Positions 45,987 to 55,011 of a stretch of 61,037 nucleotides of DNA are shown piece by piece. The DNA lies in the NCBI GenBank assembly GCA_044347745.1, contig JBIKUD010000019.1, positions 1 through 61,037 of the forward strand, given 5' to 3'. The notes under the pieces are model-generated. The model ran no database searches, was not told the origin of the DNA, and was given only the letters and a program-made list of their open reading frames with translations. The DNA comes from JAIBBV01 sp044347745 (lineage in GTDB: Bacteria; Bdellovibrionota_C; UBA2361; JAFLCA01). The position numbers and the translations under genes are program-made. Numbering within the stretch: position 1 is the stretch's first letter; each line of letters opens with the position of its first letter.

Positions 45987-47066
45987 TCAAATTATCCCCC
46001 CCCGGTATGGAGGTGAAACATCTACGAAATCGATTGGCTTGCCAACTTCTGCAGATCGATACAGCGCCTGAACCACTGCCAGAGTGCGAAGGGCCTCCGT
46101 GGGCGGCATTTGGAGCGACCCGTTACGTTGTTTGGCATTAAAAAAATCTTTGAGTTGTTCAACGTGTGACGTGCCGTAGTACGACATTGTTGGAGGGGTT
46201 CGAGACTGGGCGGACTTTTCGATCTCTTGTAAGTTAGATAAAACCTGCCCCTCGGCGTCGTTTTGGCTTGTAAAAGATTCAACTTTGACCGGGTGTCCGG
46301 TAGAAAAGGAAATCGACCCATCAGAACCGACTAATGAAATTCGGCTATTCCAGTGTGCTGTGGAGCAATTGGTGCTTGCTAGAGTCACCATTAGATTATT
46401 CTTGAATTCAATCCAGCCACAGAAAGTATCTTCGGTTTCGATGAGATGACTAAAGCGTGTAGTACGGCCCGCGCCAAATACTTGAGTCGGAGCGCCAAAT
46501 GTCCAAATGAGGAGGTCAAGCGTATGGATAAACTGATTTATGAGTGTTGAGCCCCCCTCATGTTCCCTAGTTCCGCGCCACGTGCTGTCACGATAGTAGT
46601 TGTCACTCTTATGGCATTCCAGAGTTGCAATTCCTTGAACGATTTGGCCAAAAACCCCGTCTTGAATTTTACGACGTAATTCGCGCACAAGCGGATTGTA
46701 TCGATGTTGACTAATTACTGCTAAGGTCATACCGGTCGCATCTGCAACCTCAAGCATCGAAAGCGCATCGGGCACGCTAATTGCCATGGGCTTCTCTACA
46801 ACTACATTTTTGCCTTGTTGGAGCGCCTGTATCGAAAGCGCAGCATGGCTCCCGTGGTCTGTGCAAATTGAAACTGACTCTATAGATGGTGTATCCAAAA
46901 CCTCCGCTAGCGAGTGGGCGACAGTAGGAATTGAATATGATTCGGCAAGTGCTGAGGATTTCGAAAATTCGATATCATAGCAGATACTGACTTGAACTCC
47001 TAAAGTTTGCGCTGCATAAGCATGATTTCCCGCAACCCTTCCGCATCCGACAATGGCGTGTGACAT
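45987..47066 (-). CDS. Gfo/Idh/MocA-family dehydrogenase
   Basis: NAD(P)-dependent sugar/cyclitol dehydrogenase of 359 residues. Rossmann loop GCGRVAGNHA at 7-16, EKP at 91-93, and GGSTLINQFIHTLDLL with His181. The Asp found at the start of this motif in inositol dehydrogenase reads Asn177, as in NQxxH members of the family (nucleotide-sugar dehydrogenases), so the substrate could be an inositol or a sugar. Beside an inositol-phosphate synthase and aminotransferase, oxidation of an inositol to a keto-inositol is the simplest role. Confidence 0.88.
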   Translation of the reverse strand: MSHAIVGCGRVAGNHAYAAQTLGVQVSICYDIEFSKSSALAESYSIPTVAHSLAEVLDTPSIESVSICTDHGSHAALSIQALQQGKNVVVEKPMAISVPDALSMLEVADATGMTLAVISQHRYNPLVRELRRKIQDGVFGQIVQGIATLECHKSDNYYRDSTWRGTREHEGGSTLINQFIHTLDLLIWTFGAPTQVFGAGRTTRFSHLIETEDTFCGWIEFKNNLMVTLASTNCSTAHWNSRISLVGSDGSISFSTGHPVKVESFTSQNDAEGQVLSNLQEIEKSAQSRTPPTMSYYGTSHVEQLKDFFNAKQRNGSLQMPPTEALRTLAVVQALYRSAEVGKPIDFVDVSPPYRGGII

Positions 47067-47445
47067 TCTCCGAACCTAACATTTTCGCGGGCCGAATGTC
47101 GATCGTTTTAGTCCTTCCGCGCTACCTAAACTTAGAATAGAGGCATGCTTTAAGTGGTATCCAAATTCAGCCAAGTGTTTGTATTGATTCCGCATGCTTG
47201 TAAGATAACACTTTCGATACGAGCTAGAATTAGCAGTTGGTTAAGTGCTGTCTTTTTTAATTGGGCATGTTAGACTGCGCCATACATTTCTTATGCTCTT
47301 CAGTAATTGTTCACGCAGTTCTTGTGTGTCACATATCTTGTGTGTCACATATCGTACAAACCCGACCATCAAGAATGCTGCCGTGTTTGTTTGTGGTTGG
47401 GGTGTTGCTGTCGAAGCAACTTAGAGGCTAGGGAGATTCTAGTTT
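47067..47445. promoter_or_regulatory. 379-bp divergent promoter region of the cluster
   Basis: Separates the dehydrogenase (minus) and inositol-phosphate synthase (plus) operons and must hold both promoters. A weak plus-strand pair TTAGAC (47270) and TATGCT (47292) with 16-base spacing precedes the tandem 16-mer. The plus-strand start is served by AGGGAG. Confidence 0.45.
47321..47352. repeat. Tandem 16-bp direct repeat, putative operator
   Basis: CTTGTGTGTCACATAT occurs twice without a gap. Each copy contains the dyad TGTGTCACA, resembling a regulator half-site pair. It lies ~95 bases upstream of the first gene of the plus operon and just downstream of the weak promoter, so it could act as an operator. 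Confidence 0.55.
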
Positions 47446-48549
47446 ATGGGTTCAATTCGAGTCGCTATTGTTGGGGTGGGTAATTGCGCTTCAGCTCTTG
47501 TTCAAGGCCTGGTGTACTACCGTGAGCGTTCGAAACAGAAGAGCGGAACGGATGATGTAGATGGCTTAATTTCGACTCTTATCGGCGGATATTCGGTAGG
47601 TGATATAGAGGTTGTTGCTGCTTTTGATGTCGATAGCCGGAAGGTGGGCCGCGATGTCGCTGAGGCAATTTTCGCCAAACCCAATTGCTGTCGCCAGTTT
47701 GCTCATGAAATCGCGACGCTCGGAGTCACTGTCCAAAAGGGGGCCGTGTTAGATGGCGTTGCTGAGCATTCACGAAATGGGAGAGATAAGTCGGCAGTGC
47801 ATTTGGACGATTCCCCTGAAGCAAGCCAAGCGGACGTAGTACGTATTTTACGTGAAACTGGATGTGAAATTCTGGTGAATTATCTTCCGGTTGGCTCGCA
47901 GCGCGCCACCGAGTTCTATCTTAATGCGGCGTTGGAGGCAGGAGTGGGTGTCGTTAATGCTATCCCAGTATTTGCGGCAAGCTCGCGAGAATGGTCGATG
48001 CGCTTCAAAGAAAAAAACCTTCCCATTGTTGGGGACGATGTCAAGTCACAGGTTGGTGCTACCATAACACATCGCGTACTCACGGAACTGTGTTTTGCTC
48101 GTGGTGTCGAGGTGAAGAGAACCTACCAGCTCAATGTTGGTGGTAATAGCGATTTCTATAACATGCTCGACAGGCAACGGCTCGAAAGCAAAAGAATCTC
48201 AAAAACTGAAGCGGTCCAATCGGTGGCAACTCAACGGCTTGAGAATGATAATATCAAGATAGGGCCTAGTGATTATGTTCCTTGGTTGGATGATACTAAA
48301 GTCGCATTTATTCGGCTTGAAGCATCGGGATTCGGCGGTTCGCCAATTGATGTTGAGGTGAAGCTCAATGTGCAGGACTCGCCGAACTCCGCGGCCGTCA
48401 TAGTCGATGCTATTCGTTGTTGTCGTGTTGCGCTCGATCGCAAGATTGGTGGAGCTCTTGAGGTGCCTAGCTCATTTCTCATGAAGAGTCCTCCAACGCA
48501 GGTTGGGGATATGGAGGCATTTGCGGCCTATAAAGAGTTCATCTCCTAG
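47446..48549 (+). CDS. ino1: myo-inositol-1-phosphate synthase
   Basis: Cyclises glucose-6-phosphate to inositol-1-phosphate, NAD-dependent. 367 residues of the short prokaryotic type: NAD loop VGVGNCASALVQG, VNYLPVGSQRATEFY, NAIPVFAASS, the core GDDVKSQVGATITHRVL, QLNVGGNSDFYNML and the SKRISKTEAVQS segment that carries active-site Lys. First gene of the seven-gene operon; the product is the expected substrate for the phosphatase three genes on. Confidence 0.94.
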   Translation: MGSIRVAIVGVGNCASALVQGLVYYRERSKQKSGTDDVDGLISTLIGGYSVGDIEVVAAFDVDSRKVGRDVAEAIFAKPNCCRQFAHEIATLGVTVQKGAVLDGVAEHSRNGRDKSAVHLDDSPEASQADVVRILRETGCEILVNYLPVGSQRATEFYLNAALEAGVGVVNAIPVFAASSREWSMRFKEKNLPIVGDDVKSQVGATITHRVLTELCFARGVEVKRTYQLNVGGNSDFYNMLDRQRLESKRISKTEAVQSVATQRLENDNIKIGPSDYVPWLDDTKVAFIRLEASGFGGSPIDVEVKLNVQDSPNSAAVIVDAIRCCRVALDRKIGGALEVPSSFLMKSPPTQVGDMEAFAAYKEFIS

Positions 48550-48590
48550 CTGCTGTCAGGACATAAAGATTGCGAAGTCGTAAGGCCGTT

Positions 48591-49823
48591 ATGGGAAAAG
48601 AGTTAGCCTATTTTGGTTCCAGCCCAGCGTTCAAAAGTGAACCCTCTGATCCGTTTGAGGCGGTCTCTCCGTATGTCTTTGAACACGTCAGTCGCCGTTT
48701 GGCTGAAGGGCGAATCTCGACTATAGATGGGGATGAGCTGGATTTATTTGAGCGACGAGGGGCGGAATTTTTTGGAGCAAAGTACGGAGCCGCAATGTGC
48801 ACTGGCACTGCAGCCATCCACGCTGTTTTGGTAGCTCTCGGAATTGGTCCTGGTGATGAGGTGATTGTTGCTACCTATGCTTATCATGCGACCGTTCTGC
48901 CAATATGTGTTGTCGGGGCTAAGCCTGTTTTCGCTGATATCAATCGACACACCCTCACTATAGATCCTGCCGATGTGGAGCATCGTATCACTTCGCGTAC
49001 AAAAGCGATTATGGTTCTCCATCCATGGGGAAATCTCGCAGATGTTGATTCGTTTGTTAAGATTAGGGAGCATTACCGGGTTCCGATTATTGCAGATGCG
49101 TCTCATGCTCATGGAGCTACTTGGGATGGTAAGCCGTTGGGCGCATTTTTTGATGTTGTAGTCGCATCATTTGGTAAGGGTAAGTTGATATCTGGCGGTG
49201 AGCTTGGACTGCTCGCATGCAACGACCGCCGTATCCAACAGACAGCAATTGCTTACTTTCATCCAAATCGGGTTCCGAAGGCTCTCGTTGATCCAGAGCT
49301 AAAACACTTCTCAAATGCCTTTTCGATTAAGTACCGCCCACATGCCCTAGCCACTTCGATTGCACTGCGTCGATTAGATGAATATCCGAGCCTATTCTCT
49401 CGTTTAGTTCAGCAGGGGGATCTTTTCAGTAAACAAGTGGCTGAGTTACCAGGGTTTCGGGCGGTCAGCTCGTATAAAAAAGCGCGACGGGCTTACTGGA
49501 AAATGTGTGTTTGCATTGACACCGAGTACTTTCACGGTATTCCTATTCAGATGATTGTAGACTTGCTAAGTGCCGAAGGAATTCCAGCACGCTTAAGTTA
49601 TTACTTTCCACTTATGCATGAAATGAATGTGGTAACGGAGCACTACGGGTTGGTGTGCGAGGAGAACTTTCCCGCCTCTAATGCCGTGCGTCAAGAAATG
49701 GTTCAATTTTATCACCACTTCCTTCTAGAAGACGATTCTTTCTCAAAGGTATTAAATGTCTTTGCGGCAATATCTGATTCACGAGAAGTAATTAGGCATG
49801 CAGTCGACGCTAGGAGTTTATGA
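48591..49823 (+). CDS. DegT/DnrJ/EryC1/StrS-family aminotransferase
   Basis: PLP-dependent sugar/cyclitol aminotransferase of 410 residues; ATG preceded by TAAGG, against an upstream TTG. CTGTAAIHAVLVAL, IIADASHAHGA (canonical EDxAQ reads ADASH; Asp169, His172), and ASFGKGKLISGGELG with the likely PLP-Lys198. The family makes amino-sugars and amino-inositols such as scyllo-inosamine in aminoglycoside pathways (StsC/StsB type). It is followed, with start overlapping as ATGA, by the S51 peptidase gene. Confidence 0.9.
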   Translation: MGKELAYFGSSPAFKSEPSDPFEAVSPYVFEHVSRRLAEGRISTIDGDELDLFERRGAEFFGAKYGAAMCTGTAAIHAVLVALGIGPGDEVIVATYAYHATVLPICVVGAKPVFADINRHTLTIDPADVEHRITSRTKAIMVLHPWGNLADVDSFVKIREHYRVPIIADASHAHGATWDGKPLGAFFDVVVASFGKGKLISGGELGLLACNDRRIQQTAIAYFHPNRVPKALVDPELKHFSNAFSIKYRPHALATSIALRRLDEYPSLFSRLVQQGDLFSKQVAELPGFRAVSSYKKARRAYWKMCVCIDTEYFHGIPIQMIVDLLSAEGIPARLSYYFPLMHEMNVVTEHYGLVCEENFPASNAVRQEMVQFYHHFLLEDDSFSKVLNVFAAISDSREVIRHAVDARSL

Positions 49824-50386
49824 AAACGGCTGTACATACCGTCTTATTGTGTGGCGGAAGTTTGACTAGTGCTATTAGGAATCCACAGAATAGAGCAGTT
49901 TTTACGAATTACCTGTCTGGTAGGAAAGTCTTAGTGTATTTGTTCGCACGGACGAGTGAAAAGTGGTCGGCGGCAATGTACGAATTGGAACTAGCGGTAG
50001 CTTCTCTAGAATTAAAAATTGAGTTGCAAATGGCTCGAACTGATAAAAAAGTGCGTGATGGGCAGCTTGAGGGTGCAGATGCGGTGCTCGTGTTAGGCGG
50101 GGACGAGATGCAATTTTTCGAAGAAGTTAGTCACAATGAACTGGCTAGAGTTCTCGAGAAGCCCTTTGTTGGTGCCGCTTCCGCCGGTGTGAATGTATTT
50201 TCATCCTACTTTTATTCAAATGATCATGGTCAAGTCCGCAAGGGAGCTGGATTGCTTCCGGTAAAGACGATCTGTCATTTTAACAATAACAGTCTTGGAA
50301 AACTTTCAGAATTAGAGAAATTTTCACCGAATGATCGGCTACTTCCGCTTCGCGAAGATCAAATTGAGATTTTGGAGATTGAATAG
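49820..50386 (+). CDS. Peptidase S51 (dipeptidase E/cyanophycinase)-like
   Basis: 188 residues with the class I amidotransferase-like fold of family S51. The nucleophile elbow GAASAG gives Ser121; Asp135 and His153 (TICHFN) lie where Salmonella PepE has its Asp135 and His157, so the triad appears intact. LLCGGS and VLVLGGDEMQFF match the family. PepE cleaves Asp-X dipeptides; cyanophycinase cleaves beta-linked Asp-Arg; here it may trim or attach an amino acid to the product, or protect the producer. It ends in a TAG immediately before the sulfotransferase start, in the same frame. Confidence 0.78.
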   Translation: MKTAVHTVLLCGGSLTSAIRNPQNRAVFTNYLSGRKVLVYLFARTSEKWSAAMYELELAVASLELKIELQMARTDKKVRDGQLEGADAVLVLGGDEMQFFEEVSHNELARVLEKPFVGAASAGVNVFSSYFYSNDHGQVRKGAGLLPVKTICHFNNNSLGKLSELEKFSPNDRLLPLREDQIEILEIE

Positions 50387-51298
50387 GTGGACCCATCTTC
50401 TGGGATTGAAGGACAATTTGCAGAACTGGACTTCTCCACATTACGGCTACCACCGCGTGGAGAGATTACGCCCCCTTTAGCTGAGTTGGCAAATAGTTAT
50501 GATGCGATCGTTTGGCCCGGGGGTCGGCCCCAGAATCCACTGAAGGCATGGTTTGGTGAATTATACTATTCTTTTGTATTGAAAGGGGCGCCCGAGCAGG
50601 ATTACATCCTCGTCGTCTGCTCGATGCGCTCTGGTTCTACTCTGCTGAAGGCACTACTCGCTAACCATCCAGAAGTATCGCATTTACCGGAAACAGATTT
50701 CCAGCGCTTTGCTCCGCTTCCTCATCGCTGGGAGTATGAAATGCGGAAACTTGCAGACGATAGGCACTTAGTTCTTAAGCAGCCTTGTTCCTTTAGAGAC
50801 TGCAATACCTACCCAATTCTTCCCGCACGGCCTGCGCTTCGTGAACTGGTGCTTTTTCGAGACCCAGCTCAAACCGTTTTGTCGTTGCGAGCGATGAACC
50901 AAGTTAAATCGCAATACACTGATCTGGACGCGTCCGATTTGGTTAGCTACTGGTGCAATACATACGAACGAATCGTTGATAGAATTGATCCGCGGCGTGG
51001 AGCCTTATACGTCAGCTACGATTCGATTGTCACTGAACCTCAATCTGCGAGTCAGCGTATCCTTCGCTGGATGGGACTTGAAAGTGATGGATATATCTCC
51101 TATTCGAAACCAGAGGGTTTCGAATGGAAGTGGAATATTGATGACGGCGGCCCAGTGATAAAGACATTAAAAGTTCAGCGACGCGATTTAGACCCTAGAG
51201 CCGATGCACTTCGGGAGATTTTATTTAAAGTGCCGAGGGTCCGAGAGATATACGAGGCTTTGCTTGAGCGGGAGGCAATGACTCGTGCAGATACATGA
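50387..51298 (+). CDS. Sulfotransferase-family protein
   Basis: PAPS-dependent sulfotransferase fold, 303 residues. The start is GTG in the same frame and directly after the TAG of the upstream gene; GGAG lies 9 bases before it. The 5'-phosphosulfate loop SMRSGSTLL is at 79-87 and the 3'-phosphate binding RDPAQTVLSLR at 158-168. The ~70 residues before the loop are longer than usual and could belong to the upstream polypeptide if the TAG were read through. It overlaps the phosphatase gene by 14 bases. It probably sulfates a cyclitol/glycoside hydroxyl; not verified. Confidence 0.82.
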   Translation: MDPSSGIEGQFAELDFSTLRLPPRGEITPPLAELANSYDAIVWPGGRPQNPLKAWFGELYYSFVLKGAPEQDYILVVCSMRSGSTLLKALLANHPEVSHLPETDFQRFAPLPHRWEYEMRKLADDRHLVLKQPCSFRDCNTYPILPARPALRELVLFRDPAQTVLSLRAMNQVKSQYTDLDASDLVSYWCNTYERIVDRIDPRRGALYVSYDSIVTEPQSASQRILRWMGLESDGYISYSKPEGFEWKWNIDDGGPVIKTLKVQRRDLDPRADALREILFKVPRVREIYEALLEREAMTRADT

Positions 51299-52136
51299 TA
51301 GTCAAAGAGCCATACGCTTAATTGTTAATGTAGTTGCTGAAATATCCAGCCGTTTTATCTCTCTGTCCCAAAGTAACACAAGTATTCAAAGAAAGAATGA
51401 TGGTTCTGTAGTCACTGAGCTAGACACCTGGGCAGAGGATCTCCTCTATTCAGAAGTCCGTCAGCACTTTCCTGAGGCGCTTGTAGTTTGCGAGGAGCGG
51501 CAGTCAATGGGAAACTCTTGTCCTCTAAATTTCAAGGATAAGCCACATTCTGTGATTGCTATTGATCCGCTTGATGGGACTGAGAACTATGTGCAGGGAT
51601 TGCCATTTTATGGAATATCGATAGGGGCGATGTCGACGGAATCTAAAGTTTCCGATCCGGCTTGGGGTATCCTTGCATTACCTGCGTTGGGAAAAATTAT
51701 TTTTAATTGTTCTGAGTCCTTTTTCGTTTACGACATGCATTCGAAGGTTGAAAGTCGACTGACATTCGCAGAGAGCTCCTCCGCCTGGCTTGTGCCGCGG
51801 TGGTTTTACGGTGACTGGGGGACCGATCCCCAGGCTCTACGGACGACAGGTTCATCGGTATTTGATTTGTATCACGTTGTGAGAGGGGCTGCTGCCTGCA
51901 CCTTTTCCCGAGCCTGTCTTTGGGACCTGCTGGGTGGTCTTGCCATGGGTGCATCGCTTGAGATCGGCCTTTTCTGTATGGAAAGTGGCGAAGAGCTATC
52001 CTTGTTTTCTACTACTACTTTCTCCAATGAAAATTATCGATTAACGTGTCCCGCAATTATTTGTCGCAAAAGAAACACAGCCCAAATTTTGGCCCAATTG
52101 AAATCAAGGCGAGATGCGAATAGCAATATTTCGTAA
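51285..52136 (+). CDS. Inositol monophosphatase-family phosphatase
   Basis: Mg-dependent phosphatase of 283 residues with all core motifs: KNDGSVVTELDTWAE, CEER (GEE reads CEE; Glu70/71), IDPLDGTENY (Asp94, Asp97) and the distal LWDLLGG (Asp214). It would dephosphorylate inositol-1-phosphate made by the operon's first gene, although related enzymes act on histidinol phosphate, PAP or fructose bisphosphate. PAP removal would also fit beside a sulfotransferase. Overlaps both neighbours. Confidence 0.9.
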   Translation: MQIHDSQRAIRLIVNVVAEISSRFISLSQSNTSIQRKNDGSVVTELDTWAEDLLYSEVRQHFPEALVVCEERQSMGNSCPLNFKDKPHSVIAIDPLDGTENYVQGLPFYGISIGAMSTESKVSDPAWGILALPALGKIIFNCSESFFVYDMHSKVESRLTFAESSSAWLVPRWFYGDWGTDPQALRTTGSSVFDLYHVVRGAAACTFSRACLWDLLGGLAMGASLEIGLFCMESGEELSLFSTTTFSNENYRLTCPAIICRKRNTAQILAQLKSRRDANSNIS

Positions 52137-53241
52137 TATTTCGCACCAGATTCCACCGACAAATGGATATGGTGGCACTGACCGTGGCGTTTTTGAGCTG
52201 TGCCGAGAATTGGGGAAGCGGGGCCATGAATGTCATGTTTTTTGCGCAATAAGCCCTAAGCTGTCGGAGTTACCAAATGTATTTGTTTCTTCCTGTCTTG
52301 AAGCTGCTGGTAGACCAAATACCGAGTCGGAAAGGCAAAAATACGATGCGTTAACCCGTGAGCATTTTGATTATGCATTGAAACATTTCCATGCATTAGA
52401 TAGCTTATCGCCGTTCCACATTGTTAATGTCCGGGTGGATAGTAGCTATTTACTCGATCAGCTTGTTGCATCGATCGGTTACTCAAGAATTATTTATAGT
52501 TTGCATAATGTCCGGTCTAAATCGGTGGCGAAGTATTATCTCGACGAGCGTTTAACCTGTACGACCCACACTCTTAGTCAGAAGCGTTCGCATGGAGATG
52601 GATTGAATCTTCATGTTGTGCCATACGGGGTAGATATCATCGAGGGTCAGCGCGCTTGCAGCCCCGCTCGTCGGTTTCCATTCAGATACATTTTATCAAT
52701 TGGCGCTATTGGACCACATAAAGGTGTGCGGAGCGCGATTCGTATTGCAGGTGGAGTTGCTCTACCAATTGTGGTTGCTGGGGTTCCCTTTGACCCGCGT
52801 GGGAGAGACGTGGGTTCTTACCTCTCAACCGTGATAGATGAGTGCCGATTAACAGGCGGAGAGTTCGTTGGAGAAGTTAACGAAGCGGAAAAAGTTCGCC
52901 TAATACGTGATGCTGAGGTTGTGCTATTTTGTTCTGGTATGGAGGATCTTTCCTGGGAAGAACCGTTCGGCCGTGTAATTGCGGAGGCGGGCTTGATTGG
53001 TACGCCTGTTGCTGCATTTGACTGCAAATCAACACGAGATTTAATCACCGCTGGATTGACAGGGGAGTTTTTTGACTCCATTGAAAATGCTCCTGCAGCG
53101 GTCAATAATTGTGTAAGGTTGTCTCGGCCAGATATTCGTCTTCAGAGCTCGATGCGATTTAGCACTGGCCGTTTCGCGGAAGAATTTTTGTCTGTATGCA
53201 TGAAGGTAATTGGCAGCAATTCAGGCAGTCACGGAGATTAG
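52114..53241 (+). CDS. GT4-family glycosyltransferase
   Basis: GT-B-fold enzyme of 375 residues. N-terminal GYGGTDRGVFELCRELGKRGH is the classical acceptor-side segment; VVPYGVD, LSIGAIGPHKGV and the donor motif EEPFGRVIAEAGLIGTPVAA (E-x7-E) show a retaining GT4 enzyme. It overlaps the phosphatase gene by 23 bases and ends one base before the carbamoyltransferase. Probably glycosylates the cyclitol. Confidence 0.9.
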   Translation: MRIAIFRNISHQIPPTNGYGGTDRGVFELCRELGKRGHECHVFCAISPKLSELPNVFVSSCLEAAGRPNTESERQKYDALTREHFDYALKHFHALDSLSPFHIVNVRVDSSYLLDQLVASIGYSRIIYSLHNVRSKSVAKYYLDERLTCTTHTLSQKRSHGDGLNLHVVPYGVDIIEGQRACSPARRFPFRYILSIGAIGPHKGVRSAIRIAGGVALPIVVAGVPFDPRGRDVGSYLSTVIDECRLTGGEFVGEVNEAEKVRLIRDAEVVLFCSGMEDLSWEEPFGRVIAEAGLIGTPVAAFDCKSTRDLITAGLTGEFFDSIENAPAAVNNCVRLSRPDIRLQSSMRFSTGRFAEEFLSVCMKVIGSNSGSHGD

Positions 53242-55011
53242 ATGATACGGAAAAAGCTTGTCACCATTGATAGGCCCTACATCCTTGGACTTCATCTTGG
53301 ACATGATGCAGCAATTGCCCTGTGTTCTAGTTCGGGCGTAGTCTTTTCAATCGCTGAGGAAAGGCTCAGTCGGATCAAGCATTGCTCTGGCTTCCCAGAA
53401 AATGCCCTTAATTACCTTTTCAATAAGTTGGGTGTTCGCTCGGAAGAGATCGCTGGGGTAGCCTTCGGAGCCTCTCACCCCTATTTCCCTGCACATTCTA
53501 ATATATTGCGGATTGATTATGATGGTGCCGTAACTGAACTTCGTGCATCGCATCAAAAATTTGAATTACCACCGCATTGGCGCGCCTTCACTCAGAGGCA
53601 TTGGAGCCGTCATCAGGAAAGCCTCGCGCGACTGGGTCTAGCAGATTCTCGTCTACCTCATTATTACGTGCATCATCACCGAGCTCATGCATCATCGGCC
53701 TTTCGTCTTAGTGGCATGTCCAGTGCAGCTATTCTCACCATGGATGGAAGAGGGGACGGGTTGTGCTCGTTGATTGCTCGCGGCAACAGCGATGGCTCGA
53801 TGCAGGTTCTCAGGCGTTCGGATGAGAAAGATAGCATTGGTTCTTTATTTCAGGCCGTGACCGAGGCACTGGGGTTTGTACCGGTAGACGGTGAATATAA
53901 GACGATGGGGCTGGCAGCGCTTGGAGAAGGCCGATCTATTCATCGCCTAGCTGATTATATTGATGTTGACGATGGAGTACTTCGATCGAAGCTTTCTTGG
54001 TCCTATCGTGATTACAATGCTCAGCCATCTGCTCGTCGTGTGCCAAATCCTTTGGAGTCGGTAAGCGAAGCAGACCATTTCCGATCTCTATTGGGCAATA
54101 TGAGTGCCATCGAACTGGCTGAGGCTGCACAATCCCTTGCTGAAAGAATAATTACTGAGATGGCTAGTGCGGCGATTTCACTGAGTGGTGAGTCAAGGCT
54201 TGTCGCCGCCGGTGGTGTTATGCTCAATGTCAAAGCCAATTATCAAATTTGCAAGAAGCTCGGGTTAAGTCCATCAGACTTTTTTGTTTTTCCGGATGCA
54301 GCAGATAGTGGCCTCGCCGTGGGAGCTGCTCTGGAGGTGTTGCATCATGATGGTGCAATACGTGCTCCTCTGAGTTTAACCACCCCTTTTTTGGGCCCTT
54401 CATTCGAAGAGGGCGAGATTGAATCAGCATTTGCTCCTTTTGAGGATCGCCTAGCTATTTCGCGGCCCGGGTCAATAGCGAGAGAAGTCGCCCTTTTATT
54501 GGCGCAAGGTCAGGTCATTGGCTCCTTCCAGGGGCGCATGGAGATTGGCCCACGAGCACTAGGAAATAGATCTGTACTCGCCGACCCACGAGATCCAAAG
54601 GTAAAGGACCGGATAAATCTGCTCCTTAAAGGCCGCGAACCCTTCGTGCCATTCGCGCCTGTAATTCTTGACGATGAAGCTGATAAGTATTTTATCGCAA
54701 ACCCAAGCTACAAATATATGACGGTTGCCGTCCCTGCAACCCAGCATGCAAAGGTGGTAGTTCCAGGAGTAGTTCATGTCGATGGCTCGATGCGACCAGA
54801 GATTGTGTCTATAGAGTTGAACCCCTATTTGCATGGTGTTCTAACGGAGTTTCGCTCGATAACAGGTATCGGCGTTCTTATAAATACATCCTTTAATCGT
54901 CATGGACTTCCAATGGTCGGCCGGCCAGTTGACGCAATCGAGCATCTATTGCAGGGATGGGTCGACAAGCTTGCGATTGGGGGGTTTTTAGTCGAAAGAC
55001 GCTTTAAGTAG
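53242..55011 (+). CDS. NodU/CmcH-family carbamoyltransferase
   Basis: O-carbamoyltransferase of 589 residues using carbamoyl phosphate and ATP. The YrdC/Kae1-like N-terminal part has GLHLGHDAA, HHHRAHASSAF (144-154), LTMDGRGDG and GEYKTMGLAALG; the C-terminal domain has GRMEIGPRALGNRS and PFVPFAPVIL, all matching family catalytic and ATP-binding sites. Relatives carbamoylate sugars or cyclitols in Nod factor, novobiocin and tobramycin (TobZ) pathways. It is last of the seven-gene operon and starts directly after the glycosyltransferase stop. Confidence 0.93.
   Translation: MIRKKLVTIDRPYILGLHLGHDAAIALCSSSGVVFSIAEERLSRIKHCSGFPENALNYLFNKLGVRSEEIAGVAFGASHPYFPAHSNILRIDYDGAVTELRASHQKFELPPHWRAFTQRHWSRHQESLARLGLADSRLPHYYVHHHRAHASSAFRLSGMSSAAILTMDGRGDGLCSLIARGNSDGSMQVLRRSDEKDSIGSLFQAVTEALGFVPVDGEYKTMGLAALGEGRSIHRLADYIDVDDGVLRSKLSWSYRDYNAQPSARRVPNPLESVSEADHFRSLLGNMSAIELAEAAQSLAERIITEMASAAISLSGESRLVAAGGVMLNVKANYQICKKLGLSPSDFFVFPDAADSGLAVGAALEVLHHDGAIRAPLSLTTPFLGPSFEEGEIESAFAPFEDRLAISRPGSIAREVALLLAQGQVIGSFQGRMEIGPRALGNRSVLADPRDPKVKDRINLLLKGREPFVPFAPVILDDEADKYFIANPSYKYMTVAVPATQHAKVVVPGVVHVDGSMRPEIVSIELNPYLHGVLTEFRSITGIGVLINTSFNRHGLPMVGRPVDAIEHLLQGWVDKLAIGGFLVERRFK

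Noticed and set aside
50384..50386. General recoding of TAG as sense
   Set aside because: TAG ends several well-formed housekeeping genes in the window.
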